A stretch of 64,000 bases of DNA, from the NCBI RefSeq assembly GCF_014648915.1, contig NZ_BMSA01000025.1:106169-170168 (forward strand). The letters are read 5' to 3'. Of the stretch, positions 25,637 to 34,315 are shown piece after piece. Source of the stretch: Streptomyces phaeofaciens. GTDB lineage: Bacteria; Actinomycetota; Actinomycetes; Streptomycetales; Streptomycetaceae. The translations under genes were made by a program, and so were the position numbers. Numbering within the stretch: position 1 is the first letter of the stretch; each line of letters opens with the position of its first letter. The notes beneath the pieces are model-generated. The model did no database searches, was not told where the DNA came from, and was given only the letters and a program-made list of their open reading frames with translations.

Positions 25637-26629
25637 TCAGGTCGACTCCCGGATCACGAGTTCGTTCGGCATGATCACTGGGTCCGTGGGGCCGCCGTCG
25701 ATGAGGCCGAGGAGCAGGTGGACGGCGGCGGTGGCCTGATCGGCCATCGGGCTGCGCACCGACGTGAGTGAGGGGCTGGTGTAGGAGGCGGCTTCTATGT
25801 CGTCGAAGCCGACGACGGCGACGTCTTCGGGGACTCGTCGTCCCGCCTGGTGGAGGACGCGCAGGGCGCCGATCGCCATCAGGTCGTTCGATGCGAACAC
25901 GGCGTCGAGCTGGGGCTCGTCCTCGAGGAGTTGGCGCATGGCCTCGGCGCCGGAGATCCTGGTGAAGTCGCCGAGCGCCACGATGGAGCGGCGGCCGGTG
26001 TCACGCATGGCCTGGCGGTAGCCGTCGAGGCGTTCGCGTGCTTCGTACAGTTCGAGTGGTCCGGTGATGGCGGCGATCCTGCGTCGGCCCCGTTCCAGGA
26101 GATGGTGCACGGCGGTTGCCGCTCCGCCGGCGTTGTCCAGGGCCACGTAAGGGATGTCCGGTGCGTTGGTGCGGTTGAAGGAGACGACGGGCAGGTGTTG
26201 CCGGACCAGTGCGGCCGGCAGTGGGTCTGTGCCGTGCAGGGCGATGAGCAGGGCTCCGTCCACGTGGCCGCCGGCGATGTACTGCTCCACCCTGGTGCGG
26301 CTCTGGTCCGATTCGGCGAGCATGAGCACGAGGCGTTTTCCGGCGGTCTCGAGTTCTCTGCTGATGGCGCGGACCACGGTGGAGAAGAGGGGGTCGTCGG
26401 AGACCACTCCTTGAGGGGGGTCGCAGACGACGACCGCGAGGGTGTCCGTGCGGCGGGTGACGAGGTTGCGGGCCGCGCCGTTGGGCACGTAACCCAGTTC
26501 GTGGACCGCGCGCATGACGACATCTCGGATCTGTGGGGCGACCGTCGTCTCGCCGTTGATGACGCGGGAGACGCTTGATTTGGATACGCCCGCCCGGGCG
26601 GCGACTACTTCGAGAGTGGGCCGTTTCAC
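25637..26629 (-). CDS. LacI-family transcriptional regulator
   Basis: The protein has 330 residues. The N-terminal helix-turn-helix reads LEVVAARAGVSKSSVSRVIN with the hinge helix VPNGAARNLVTRRT, then a periplasmic-binding-like sensor domain (DTLAVVVCDP to VIRES). The GTG at 26629 was chosen because it places the HTH at residue 4, as in the family; longer starts add an unlike Arg-rich N-terminus. It is divergent from a secreted CBM-DUF1996 gene, and a GGGAGCGCTCCC palindrome lies between them, as expected for a sugar-responsive LacI repressor of secreted glycan-active proteins. Confidence 0.93.
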   Translation of the reverse strand: MKRPTLEVVAARAGVSKSSVSRVINGETTVAPQIRDVVMRAVHELGYVPNGAARNLVTRRTDTLAVVVCDPPQGVVSDDPLFSTVVRAISRELETAGKRLVLMLAESDQSRTRVEQYIAGGHVDGALLIALHGTDPLPAALVRQHLPVVSFNRTNAPDIPYVALDNAGGAATAVHHLLERGRRRIAAITGPLELYEARERLDGYRQAMRDTGRRSIVALGDFTRISGAEAMRQLLEDEPQLDAVFASNDLMAIGALRVLHQAGRRVPEDVAVVGFDDIEAASYTSPSLTSVRSPMADQATAAVHLLLGLIDGGPTDPVIMPNELVIREST

Positions 26630-26880
26630 CCTTGTTCGTCCCTCTTTTCGCCACCGGGGATCGTTTTCATGGAGCGTCTTGTCATAAGGGCGACCTCCGG
26701 CTCTGCGTCGTGGCGATGCATGCAGCGTATCCGCAGGCCTGGGCGCGTGGCTGCGCTTGCGTTCTCCTGCACCTTTGCGCCATGGCGATGCCGACGCCCT
26801 CCCCGCGCACAAGATCAGGAAGCGTTCCCTCCGAACGACAGGCTCGGCAGGGCGCCGTTTTTTCAAGGTGAACAAGGCTA

Positions 26881-26928
26881 TTGACAGCTTCTGACAGCCC
26901 CCTCATTCTCCCTTGAGGGAGCGCTCCC
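26881..26928 (+). promoter_or_regulatory. Promoter with LacI-type operator GGGAGCGCTCCC
   Basis: TTGACA at 26881 with CATTCT 17 bases downstream forms a plausible promoter. A perfect 12-base palindrome, GGGAGCGCTCCC, follows at 26917-26928. It matches the core of the CebR-type operator of Streptomyces and suits the LacI-family regulator encoded next door. The position just downstream of the -10 would allow repression of the 27130 gene. Confidence 0.7.
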
Positions 26929-27129
26929 CCACTCCCACTCGAGGAGTCGCCCCTGCAAACGCCGCTGCGCCGCGACGACTTGCTCATGGCCGTCACGGCC
27001 TCACCCCTGCCTCCCGCAACCTCCCGCACCCCCTGCTCCACCCTGCTCTCCGGGAACGGTCCTCACCCAGAGGTCCGCTCGTCACGGGACGAGCCCTTCA
27101 CCCGGATCCGACGCTCGTGAGGAAGTGAG

Positions 27130-28500
27130 ATGCGCAGACAACCCGCCCATCCGTACACGTTGTTAGTGGGCACTCTGGTGGTCCTGCTGGCCGCCGCCCT
27201 GAGCTTGACGGCCTCGCCGCAGCAGGCGCGGGCCGCCACGGTCACCGTCCAGGCCGAGTCCTACGCGGCCCAGTCCGGCGTCGCCGTGGAGGCGACCGCG
27301 GACTCCGGCGGCGGTCAGAACGCGGCCTATCTCGCCGACGGCGACTGGATGCGCTTCGACAACGTCGACCTCGGCGCCGCCGGCCGCCTGACGGTCTCGG
27401 CCCGCGTCGCGTCCGCCACCGGCTCGGGCACGGTGGAGTTGCGCACCGCGAGCCTGAACGGTCCACTGCTCGCGGTCGTGCAGACCTCCCCGACCGGCGG
27501 CTGGCAGAACTGGGTGACCCGCACCACCGACGTCACCAGCCACCCCACGGGCCCGCAGACGGTGTTCGCCGTGCTGCGCAGTGCGACACCGGGCGACTTC
27601 GTCAACATCAACTGGTTCTCCTTCGTCGGCGGCGGGGACAGCCCGACGGCCGGATGGATCCCCGTCGACCAGGCCCAGTGGAACGCCCAGTTGGCGCAGT
27701 TCCGTGCGATGACCCCGGCCGCGGTGCCCTCCGGCGTGGTCCGGGTCCCGGAGTTCAACGCCACCTGCGCCTACAGCCACTCCAAGCCGGACGACCCCAT
27801 CGTCCTGCCGGGCCTTCCCGGCGCGTCCCACATGCACAGTTTCTTCGGCAACAAGAGCACCGACGCGTTCTCCACCACGCAGTCCCTGCTGGCCAACACG
27901 CCCACCAGCTGCACTCCTGCCAAGGACCTCTCGGCCTACTGGATCCCCACCCTGTACGAGGGCGACAGGGCCGTCGAAGCCGAGGGCATGATCGTCTACT
28001 ACGGTTCCCGGCTCCCCGACCCCACGGCGACCGTGCCCTTCCCTCAGGGATTCCGCATGATCGCGGGCGACGCCAAAGCACAGGCGCCCACGCCGGCGGG
28101 ATCGCCCGGCCAGTTCTGGTGCGCCGGTGAGGGCGGCGAGATCGGCCGCAGCGCCGACGGCAACTGGCCGGTCTGCGCCCCGAAGGCCCACCTCACCCAC
28201 CAACTCGTCTTCCCCGACTGCTGGGACGGCAAGAACCTGGACAGTCCCGACCACAAGTCACACGTCGCGTTCACCTACGACGGCAAGTGCAGCGGCGCCT
28301 ACCCGGTCGCCATCCCCAACCTCTCCTTCGTCGTCAGCTATCCGACCAGCGGCAGCACCGCGGGCTTCCGGCTGGCCTCGGGCATGGCGTCGTCGATCCA
28401 CGGCGACTTCTTCAACGCCTGGGACAACGCCGCTCTCGGGCAGCGCGTGAAGGACTGCATCACCCAGAAGGCCAAGTGCAACTCCGCCGGCACGTTCTGA
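27130..28500 (+). CDS. Secreted carbohydrate-binding module plus DUF1996 protein
   Basis: The protein has 456 residues. A Sec signal peptide (basic start, then LLVGTLVVLLAAALSL) ends near ARA-AT at about residue 36. Residues about 38-165 form a CBM6/CBM35-like beta-sandwich (VQAESYAAQSG, YLADGDWMRFDNVDLG). The rest is DUF1996, with conserved HSHPDD-like YSHSKPDDPIV, SHMHSFFGNKSTDA, YWIPTLY and VFPDCWDGKNLDSPDHKSHV. DUF1996 occurs in secreted fungal and actinobacterial proteins of unproven activity, often linked to polysaccharides. GAGGAAGTGAG precedes the ATG. Control by the adjacent LacI regulator is likely. Confidence 0.88.
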   Translation: MRRQPAHPYTLLVGTLVVLLAAALSLTASPQQARAATVTVQAESYAAQSGVAVEATADSGGGQNAAYLADGDWMRFDNVDLGAAGRLTVSARVASATGSGTVELRTASLNGPLLAVVQTSPTGGWQNWVTRTTDVTSHPTGPQTVFAVLRSATPGDFVNINWFSFVGGGDSPTAGWIPVDQAQWNAQLAQFRAMTPAAVPSGVVRVPEFNATCAYSHSKPDDPIVLPGLPGASHMHSFFGNKSTDAFSTTQSLLANTPTSCTPAKDLSAYWIPTLYEGDRAVEAEGMIVYYGSRLPDPTATVPFPQGFRMIAGDAKAQAPTPAGSPGQFWCAGEGGEIGRSADGNWPVCAPKAHLTHQLVFPDCWDGKNLDSPDHKSHVAFTYDGKCSGAYPVAIPNLSFVVSYPTSGSTAGFRLASGMASSIHGDFFNAWDNAALGQRVKDCITQKAKCNSAGTF

Positions 28501-29078
28501 CCCTGTGGTCGGCATGCGCCGTCGCCATGGCGCTGCTGGCTGTCGGCTGCACCTCGCAGCCGGCAGCCGGCACGTCGCCGGCAGCGGCGTTCAGCGCCAC
28601 CGACACCGCGTGGATCCAGCTGATGGTGCCCATGAACGAGCGCGCGCAGCTCCTGACCGATCTGGCTCCCTCACGCGAGGGAGATCCGGCTCTGACGGCG
28701 CTGGCGGCCAAGACCGGATCGACCTTGCGCCAAGACCTGCGACGTCTGCACGCGCTGCTGGAACTCTCCGGAGTCCCTGACACCCGCCCCCACGAGGGGC
28801 ACACCATGCCGGGCATGGTCAGCCTCGACACCCTCAAGAGCGCGGGCTCCGCAAGCGGCGGGGCGTTCGACCGCATCCTCGCCGACGCCCTGCGCGCCCA
28901 CTTCACGCAGACCCGGATGCTCTGCGCAAGCGAGCGAACCCAGGGCAAGGCCGGGAAGGCGAAGGAACTGGCCGCGGCCATCGCGCGGAGCACGGCCGAA
29001 CAGACCTCATGGCTCGACACACTCCGTCCGGCCGAGCCCGCGAGGCCGGACGGCACAACGGCGGCGACGCGGCCGTAG
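28476..29078 (+). CDS. DUF305-like lipoprotein
   Basis: The GTG at 28476, inside the end of the previous gene, gives a 200-residue product with a clear lipoprotein signal: basic n-region (QLRRH), hydrophobic core, then lipobox AVGC at about residue 25. AGAAGG precedes that GTG. The 25-base overlap implies translational coupling with the DUF1996 gene. The mature part has the helical layout of DUF305 (WIQLMVPMNERAQLL, ADALRAHFTQTRMLC), but the paired His residues of typical DUF305 metal sites are mostly missing. The role is unknown; an extracellular partner of the upstream protein is a reasonable guess. Confidence 0.65.
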   Translation: MQLRRHVLTLWSACAVAMALLAVGCTSQPAAGTSPAAAFSATDTAWIQLMVPMNERAQLLTDLAPSREGDPALTALAAKTGSTLRQDLRRLHALLELSGVPDTRPHEGHTMPGMVSLDTLKSAGSASGGAFDRILADALRAHFTQTRMLCASERTQGKAGKAKELAAAIARSTAEQTSWLDTLRPAEPARPDGTTAATRP

Positions 29079-29284
29079 GAACGCAACGCCAGGCAGCGGC
29101 GGCCGAGCAGCGGTGCCGCGCGTGACCGACCGGCTCGCTGTGGACGCGGCATCGACGAGCTGCCGCGTACGTCTTCGGCTGCCGCCCCGGGCTCGCCGGG
29201 GCGGTGGCCGGAGACCTGAGCCGCTTCCGCGTCGGCCCGACGACGCGCCTCAGCCGACGAGCGAGCGGCGCCCGGCGGACCTCA

Positions 29285-29445
29285 TCGTCGCTGTGAAGCT
29301 CTCCGGCCTTGTGACTCGCGCACCTGGTGCCGAGCCGGCCCGAGGGTTGCGCCCCTGCGCGGACGTGCTGTGGTCGAGCTTGGGTCCCGACCGCGTCGGG
29401 TACGGCTCTGACTGGCCGGCCCGCGTACTTGCTGCCGCTGAGCCG
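29285..29445 (+). pseudogene. Amidohydrolase-2 family remnant
   Basis: A short in-frame stretch reads AVKLSGLVTRA, then LRPCADVLWSSLGPDRVGYG and SDWPARVLAA. This is the C-terminal barrel part of amidohydrolase-2/fuconolactonase-like enzymes, including the G-S-D-W active-site Asp. No start, N-terminus or C-terminus resembling the family surrounds it in any frame. It is a fragment in the otherwise empty 29079-29546 gap. Confidence 0.65.
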
Positions 29446-29452
29446 CTGCCTT

Positions 29453-29469
29453 GGGGGCAGACCGCCCCC
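29453..29469. terminator. Small GC hairpin
   Basis: GGGGGC (29453-29458) pairs with GCCCCC (29464-29469) across a five-base loop, between the amidohydrolase remnant and the convergent ALF-repeat gene. It could end transcription in either direction. Confidence 0.5.
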
Positions 29470-29546
29470 ATCGGGATACGCATGCCCCCGGGACGCACCC
29501 CCCTGCGCGACCACCGTCACCCTTGGCTGGGAGTGCCGGGGATGCC

Positions 29547-30008
29547 TCAGGCGTCCACCTCGTACCGGCCGTGCTCCAGGAAGTACCGCAACGCCTCCGG
29601 AGTGCCGTTCTCGAGGGCCTGCTCCGCCGCCGCGCGGAGCGCGCCGCTGATGGTCGGATCGGCGAGGACACGGAAGACGGCGACGCGGTCGTCCTCGAAC
29701 TGGGCTGTCCGGCGGCCGGTCTCCAGGAAGTACCGCTGGTCGTCGATGGTTCCGTCCATGGCCGCCTGTGCGGCGGCGTGGACCGCCTTGCCGGTGCCGG
29801 GGTCGGCGATGATGCGCATGATCGCGACCCGGACGTCGTCGTCGGACATCTCGTCCACCGGCGGGGTCGAACCCTCCGTGCCCGCCGTCGCCGCCGGACC
29901 GGTGGTCGAGGCACCGGTCGAGCCGGCGGCGAAGGCGGGACCAGCGAGCAGGAGTGCCGGCGTCAGAGCGGCGGCCGCGACGGTCAGGGCGGCACGGGTC
30001 AGTCTCAC
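29547..30008 (-). CDS. Secreted ALF-repeat protein
   Basis: The protein has 153 residues. A Sec signal peptide (RLTRAALTVAAAAL, cleavage near AFA-AG) is followed by a Thr/Gly-rich linker and two ALF repeats: DDDVRVAIMRIIADPGTGKAV...FLETGR and DDRVAVFRVLADPTISGAL...FLEHGRY. ALF (Ala-Leu-Phe) repeats are common in Streptomyces surface and polymorphic-toxin-related proteins, and their role is undefined. No toxin domain is attached. It is a small secreted protein, perhaps an interaction module. Confidence 0.85.
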   Translation of the reverse strand: MRLTRAALTVAAAALTPALLLAGPAFAAGSTGASTTGPAATAGTEGSTPPVDEMSDDDVRVAIMRIIADPGTGKAVHAAAQAAMDGTIDDQRYFLETGRRTAQFEDDRVAVFRVLADPTISGALRAAAEQALENGTPEALRYFLEHGRYEVDA

Positions 30009-30282
30009 GGGTATACCTTCCTTGCGGACGTCGAGAACAGGGGCTTCACGCGCAACGGTCGGATGACGCAGCGGCTCGGGCCGATGCTGCCGTCATCGGG
30101 AAGCAGCGGTACGCGACCCTCCCGGGCCCTTGCCTCATCCGCCGGTGCGACCATCTTCGCTTCGACCGCGCCGGAGATCATTGCCGGAACCGGGCAGTCT
30201 TCACGGGTTCGTTGTTGCCGTTCGACAGAACCCGCGACAAGCCGATCGGCATCCCGGACGTCGGCGACTGATCGCGCACCGA

Positions 30283-31149
30283 TCAGCGAGGCTCCAGCAG
30301 GCGCGCCGCGGCCTCCCGCGCCAGGACGGCGGCGCCTGTGTCGCCGAGGCTGACGCGGGCGCAGGCCGCTCCGTCGGCCGGCGTGAGCACGGTGGCCGCG
30401 GTCTTCTCGGCGTCGGTCTCGTCCGCTGCCGCGGCGAGTTCTCCCAGGTAGCGGAGGATTTCGCGTTTGTGGTGGCGGACGTTGTGCGCGCCCCAGCGGG
30501 TGCGGAAGGCGTCGCCGCGGGTCGACAGCTCGCCGACGAGGTCGTGCAGGTCCTTGTCGTGGGGGTCGCGGCCGGCTTCGGTGCGCAGTATGGCCACGGC
30601 GACGTCGGCGGCCTGGTCCCAGTCGGGGTAGAAGCGGCGGGAGGCAGGGTCGAGGAAGGTGAAGCGGGCAAGGTTCGCCTGGTTGTGCGGTGAGGCGTAG
30701 ACCTCGGCGTAGAAGGCGCGGGCCAGCCGGTTGGCGGCGAGGATGTCCATCCGGCCGTTGCGGACGAAGGCGGGTCCGGCGGTGATGGCGTCCAAGGTCC
30801 ATTGCAGGCTGCGGTGCGGCCGCCACTGCCGGGTGGTGCGGCGCCGGGGGCGGGTGAGGGCGTCGGAGCCGTCGGCGGCCCGGGCCAGGTTCAGCAGGTG
30901 GGCGCGTTCGGCGTCGTCGAGGTGGAGGGCGCGGGCGACGGCTTCGAGGACGGCCGGGGAGACGCCGGCGAGGCTGCCGCGTTCGAGTTTGGCGTAGTAC
31001 TCGACGCTCATGTCGGCGAGTGCGGCGACCTCGCTCCTGCGCAGGCCGGTGACGCGTCGGCGGCTGCCGGGCGGGAGTCCAGCCTGCTCCGGGGTGATCT
31101 TTGCGCGCCGCGAGGTGAGGAACTCGCGGACCTCTTCACGGTTGTCCAC
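30283..31149 (-). CDS. XRE-family regulator with MmyB-like ligand domain
   Basis: The protein has 288 residues. The N-terminal HTH is GLRRSEVAALADMSVEYYAKLERG (about residues 30-53), and the C-terminal MmyB-like domain follows (RNGRMDILAANRLARAFY, FLDPASRRFYPDWDQAA). MmyB-type regulators usually sit divergent from an oxidoreductase gene and bind a palindrome between them. Here an alcohol dehydrogenase gene diverges, and a palindrome lies at 31183-31201. The GTG at 31149 gives the family's usual N-terminus (MDNREEVREFLTSRR). The effector is unknown; a fatty-acid-like ligand is known for the solved structure in the family. Confidence 0.92.
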   Translation of the reverse strand: MDNREEVREFLTSRRAKITPEQAGLPPGSRRRVTGLRRSEVAALADMSVEYYAKLERGSLAGVSPAVLEAVARALHLDDAERAHLLNLARAADGSDALTRPRRRTTRQWRPHRSLQWTLDAITAGPAFVRNGRMDILAANRLARAFYAEVYASPHNQANLARFTFLDPASRRFYPDWDQAADVAVAILRTEAGRDPHDKDLHDLVGELSTRGDAFRTRWGAHNVRHHKREILRYLGELAAAADETDAEKTAATVLTPADGAACARVSLGDTGAAVLAREAAARLLEPR

Positions 31150-31182
31150 ACCTCGACCGTACGTCCGGCACGGGGCCGTAAG

Positions 31183-31201
31183 GGTGTACCGCCGGTACAC
31201 C
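31183..31201. promoter_or_regulatory. Operator: GGTGTACC-GCC-GGTACACC
   Basis: A perfect inverted repeat with eight-base arms and a three-base centre lies 33 bases upstream of the MmyB regulator start and just before a TTGACG element on the dehydrogenase strand. It is the natural candidate for the regulator's binding site, controlling both genes. Confidence 0.75.
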
Positions 31202-31413
31202 TCTTGACGGTGACTCCCAGAGCGCGCCGAGAACGGGTTACCTGGATGACGTGGTGCTTCCCTCCGGCCGTGAACACGGCCGGCGGTTACGCCCGCATCC
31301 GGCTCGTAGGCGGCCCGCCGCCCGTGCCGGCCCAGCAGTTGCACCCACCCCCCGCACCAGGCGACGCCAGCACTCCCCGTTGGCGCACGCCCCGGCACGC
31401 AAAGGAACTCCTC

Positions 31414-32430
31414 ATGCGCGGAGCAGTGATCCACGCCCCCGGCGATGTGCGCTTCGAGACGCTCGTCGACCCGAAGATCCTCCACCCGACCGACGCGATC
31501 ATCCGCACAGCTGTCACCTGCGTGTGCGGCTCGGACCTGTGGCCCTACCGCGGCCTGGAACCCATCGGCGACCCGCACCCGATGGGGCACGAGTACGTCG
31601 GTGTCGTCGAGGAAGTCGGATCCGAGGTCACTTCGGTCAAGCCCGGCCAGTTCGTCGTCGGTTCGTTCGCCACCTCCGACAACACCTGTCCGAACTGCCG
31701 CAACGGCTTTCAGTCCAACTGCCTGCACCGTGAGTTCATGAGCACCTGCCAGGCCGACCATGTGCGTATCCCCAACGCCCAGGGCACCCTGGTCGCCACC
31801 GACGAGCGCCCGGACGAGGCGTTCTGGCCCGGCCTGCTGGCCGTCTCGGACGTCATGGGCACCGGTTGGTGGGCCGCCGACGCGGCCGAGGTGAAGCCCG
31901 GCTCGACCGTCGTGGTGGTCGGCGACGGAGCGGTCGGCCTGTGCGGGGTGATCGCCGCCAAGGAGATGGGCGCGGAGCGGATCATCGCCATGAGCCGACA
32001 CGCCTCCCGGCAGAGACTCGCCCGGGAGTTCGGTGCCACCGAGATCGTCACCGAGCGCGGCGACGAAGGAATCGAGCGGATCAACGAGCTCACCGGCGGC
32101 ATCGGCGCCGACGCGGTCCTGGAGTGCGTCGGCACCGCACAGGGCATGCAGCAGGCCCTGCGCTCGGCCCGCCCGGGCGGCACCGTCGGCTTCGTCGGCG
32201 TACCCCACGAGGTCGCCGTCGACGGGCAGGAGCTGTTCTTCTCCCACGTCGGCCTGCGCGGCGGCCCCGCCCCGGTGCGCCGCTACCTGCCCGATCTCAT
32301 CGGCCGGGTCCTCGACGGCCGGATCGACCCGGGCAAGGTCTTCGACCTCACCCTGCCGCTGGAGCAGGTCGCCGAGGGCTACCGGGCGATGGACGAGCGC
32401 CGTGCCGTCAAGGCCCTCCTCACCCCCTGA
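31414..32430 (+). CDS. Zinc-dependent (MDR-family) alcohol dehydrogenase
   Basis: The protein has 338 residues. The catalytic zinc site shows in CVCGSDLWPYRG and GHEYVGVVEEVG. Structural-zinc Cys residues are only partly kept (NTCPNCRNGFQSNC). The Rossmann nucleotide-binding loop is VVVGDGAVGLCG. Family members oxidise or reduce alcohols and aldehydes with NAD(P). It is divergent from the MmyB regulator and probably controlled by it through the palindrome at 31183. A weak AAGGA-like site precedes the ATG at 31414. A GC hairpin follows the stop. Confidence 0.92.
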   Translation: MRGAVIHAPGDVRFETLVDPKILHPTDAIIRTAVTCVCGSDLWPYRGLEPIGDPHPMGHEYVGVVEEVGSEVTSVKPGQFVVGSFATSDNTCPNCRNGFQSNCLHREFMSTCQADHVRIPNAQGTLVATDERPDEAFWPGLLAVSDVMGTGWWAADAAEVKPGSTVVVVGDGAVGLCGVIAAKEMGAERIIAMSRHASRQRLAREFGATEIVTERGDEGIERINELTGGIGADAVLECVGTAQGMQQALRSARPGGTVGFVGVPHEVAVDGQELFFSHVGLRGGPAPVRRYLPDLIGRVLDGRIDPGKVFDLTLPLEQVAEGYRAMDERRAVKALLTP

Positions 32431-32445
32431 CCCACCCTCCCGTCG

Positions 32446-32478
32446 CCGGGGGCGGGCACGCTCCGCCCGGCCCCCCGG
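32446..32478 (+). terminator. Hairpin terminator after the dehydrogenase gene
   Basis: CCGGGGGCGGGC (32446-32457) pairs with 32465-32478 with one bulged base and a seven-base loop, 15 bases after the dehydrogenase stop. Confidence 0.7.
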
Positions 32479-32588
32479 CCACCCTGTGAGGGACTCACCG
32501 CGACCACGTTCAGTACGGCAGGTCGGTGGCACAGATGGTCCCGTGCCGGCTCACCCAGTGCGGCGTCGCCGCCGTCCCCAAGTCCGCG

Positions 32589-32969
32589 TCAGCCTGCTGC
32601 CGGGCTCTGCGGGGCGCTCGCCAGTACGAACCCGTGGCTCCGCTCCACCTTCGCCACGTGCAGCGTGTAGCTCTGATACCACTCGGCTCGCCCGCGCTGC
32701 TGCGCCGCGCGGTGCTCGGCGTTGCCCCGCCACTGCGTGAGCGCCTCGGCGTCGCGGAAGTACGCGACGGTGATGCCCAGTCCGCCCGGAGTCTGCGCGT
32801 GATCCATCCCCAGGAACCCGGGGATGTCCTTCACCAGGTCTTCCATGCGGGCGTTGGTCTCGCTGAACCCGCTCTGGTCCGGGGTTCGCACGGCGGTGAA
32901 GACAGCCGCGTAGTAAGGGGGTTCATAGGCTTCGACGGGCACGACAGGTGCTTCGGAATGATCACTCAT
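32589..32969 (-). CDS. Antibiotic-biosynthesis-monooxygenase-like (ABM/dimeric alpha-beta barrel) protein
   Basis: The protein has 126 residues. The ferredoxin-like fold is suggested by YYAAVFTAVRT, MEDLVKDIPGFLGMDHAQTP, GITVAYFRDAEALTQWRGNAEHRAAQQRG and SYTLHVAKVERS. The segment YFRDAEALTQWR...H is typical of small stress proteins of the ABM/heme-degrading type that act on quinones or peroxides. The ATG at 32969 starts MSDHSEAP. It stands alone, convergent with the dehydrogenase gene. The substrate is unknown. Confidence 0.83.
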   Translation of the reverse strand: MSDHSEAPVVPVEAYEPPYYAAVFTAVRTPDQSGFSETNARMEDLVKDIPGFLGMDHAQTPGGLGITVAYFRDAEALTQWRGNAEHRAAQQRGRAEWYQSYTLHVAKVERSHGFVLASAPQSPAAG

Positions 32970-33260
32970 GACGCCAATGTAGGGCAGGGGTCGTCCACCG
33001 GTCCGGTGTCTTTCCTGAACGGGATCCATAAGGGATCCAGTTCTTGACCAAAGGCCTCGGCCGCAGGCGGCTCCCCCGAGGGCCAGAAGGGTCAGGGCGG
33101 CCCGGCTCCCGGCGCACGGTGGCCGGCCGGCCTCGTGCGGGACATGACTCGCGCCGGGAACCGTGCCACCGCCGGAGCCGACATCTTCGCTGTCGCAGTC
33201 ATGTCGCCGTGCTCGACCTCCGGTCGCTCACCGCGCTGCCCGAGGGAGGCCATCCATGCC

Positions 33261-33365
33261 GTGTCGGTCCTCGCCATGCTCTTCCTGGTGATCGGCCTGG
33301 CGCTGTGGGCCGATTCCGGCTGCGGCGCCGACTGCCAGCCGGTGGTGACGCCCGTGTTCCCCTGA
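33261..33365 (+). CDS. Possible 34-residue membrane peptide
   Basis: A GTG at 33261 with GAGGGAGG upstream would encode one hydrophobic helix (VLAMLFLVIGLALW) and a short Cys-containing tail. The last 15 bases including the stop (33351-33365) are perfectly duplicated at 33366-33380. The reading is weak: no neighbour supports it, and the rest of the 33030-33513 gap is empty. Confidence 0.3.
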   Translation: MSVLAMLFLVIGLALWADSGCGADCQPVVTPVFP

Positions 33366-33513
33366 CCCGTGTTCCCCTGACCCGGGTGCTCGCCCCCTTG
33401 GCGCGGGCCCCGAAGGCGGAGCCGGAGGAACCGGGCGTGATCGGGACCGATGGAAGGTAAGGGAAGGTAAATGCCTCGACAGCGCCGGGCGGTACCCGGC
33501 AAAGTGGCCGCCC

Positions 33514-34254
33514 GTGACGAGCAGTGAGCTGTGGACACGTGCGACCGCCGAACGCTACGACGCCGAGGAGTCCGAGACGTCCTCGGCCGCCTTTCTCGGA
33601 CCGACTCTCACCTTCCTGGCCGCACTCGCCGGAGACGGGCGGGCCCTGGAGTTCGCCATCGGAACCGGACGCGTGGGTGTCCCGCTGCGGGAACGCGGCG
33701 TGCCGGTGGTGGGCATCGAACTGTCCGAGCACATGGCGGCGGTCCTGCGGCGCAAGGTCGACGAGGACACGCTCCCGGTGGCCCTCGGAGACATGGCCAC
33801 CACCGTCGTACCCGGCGAGTTCACCCTGGTCTATCTCGTCTACAACACCATCACGAACCTGCTCACGCAGGACGAGCAGGTCGAGTGCTTCCGCAACGCC
33901 GCACGTCATCTGGGGCCCGGCGGCCGATTCGTGATCGAACTGGGCGTGCCACCGCTGCGGTTCCTGCCGCCCGGTCAGGTCGCGGTGCCGTTCGATGTCT
34001 CCGAGCGGCATCTCGGCTTCGACACCTTCGACCTGGTCGAGCAGATTCTCGTCTCGCACCACTTCACCCGCGACGGCGACGACGGCCGCTACCGCCGCGC
34101 CGACTCCCGGCACCGGTACGCCTGGCCGGCGGAGCTCGACCTGATGGCACGGATCGCCGGGCTCGAGCTGGAACGTCGCGTCGCGGACTGGGACGGGGCC
34201 GCGTTCACCCAGGACTCCACGAAGCACGTCTCCGTGTGGCGCAAGCCGGCCTGA
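33514..34254 (+). CDS. SAM-dependent class I methyltransferase
   Basis: The protein has 246 residues. The SAM-binding motif I is ALEFAIGTGRVGVPL, motif II includes VVGIELSEHM, and the later LVYLVYNTITNLLT and GGRFVIELGVP fit the family. The methyl acceptor is unknown; small-molecule methyltransferases of this kind act on metabolites rather than DNA. The GTG at 33514 was chosen because it gives the usual N-terminus; no strong ribosome site is seen. It is convergent with the acyl-CoA ligase gene, 61 bases away. Confidence 0.88.
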   Translation: MTSSELWTRATAERYDAEESETSSAAFLGPTLTFLAALAGDGRALEFAIGTGRVGVPLRERGVPVVGIELSEHMAAVLRRKVDEDTLPVALGDMATTVVPGEFTLVYLVYNTITNLLTQDEQVECFRNAARHLGPGGRFVIELGVPPLRFLPPGQVAVPFDVSERHLGFDTFDLVEQILVSHHFTRDGDDGRYRRADSRHRYAWPAELDLMARIAGLELERRVADWDGAAFTQDSTKHVSVWRKPA

Positions 34255-34315
34255 GGTCGGCCTCTCCCGCCGGCCCCGTGAGCCAGGGACCGGCGGCCCT
34301 TCGGCGGTACGGACG

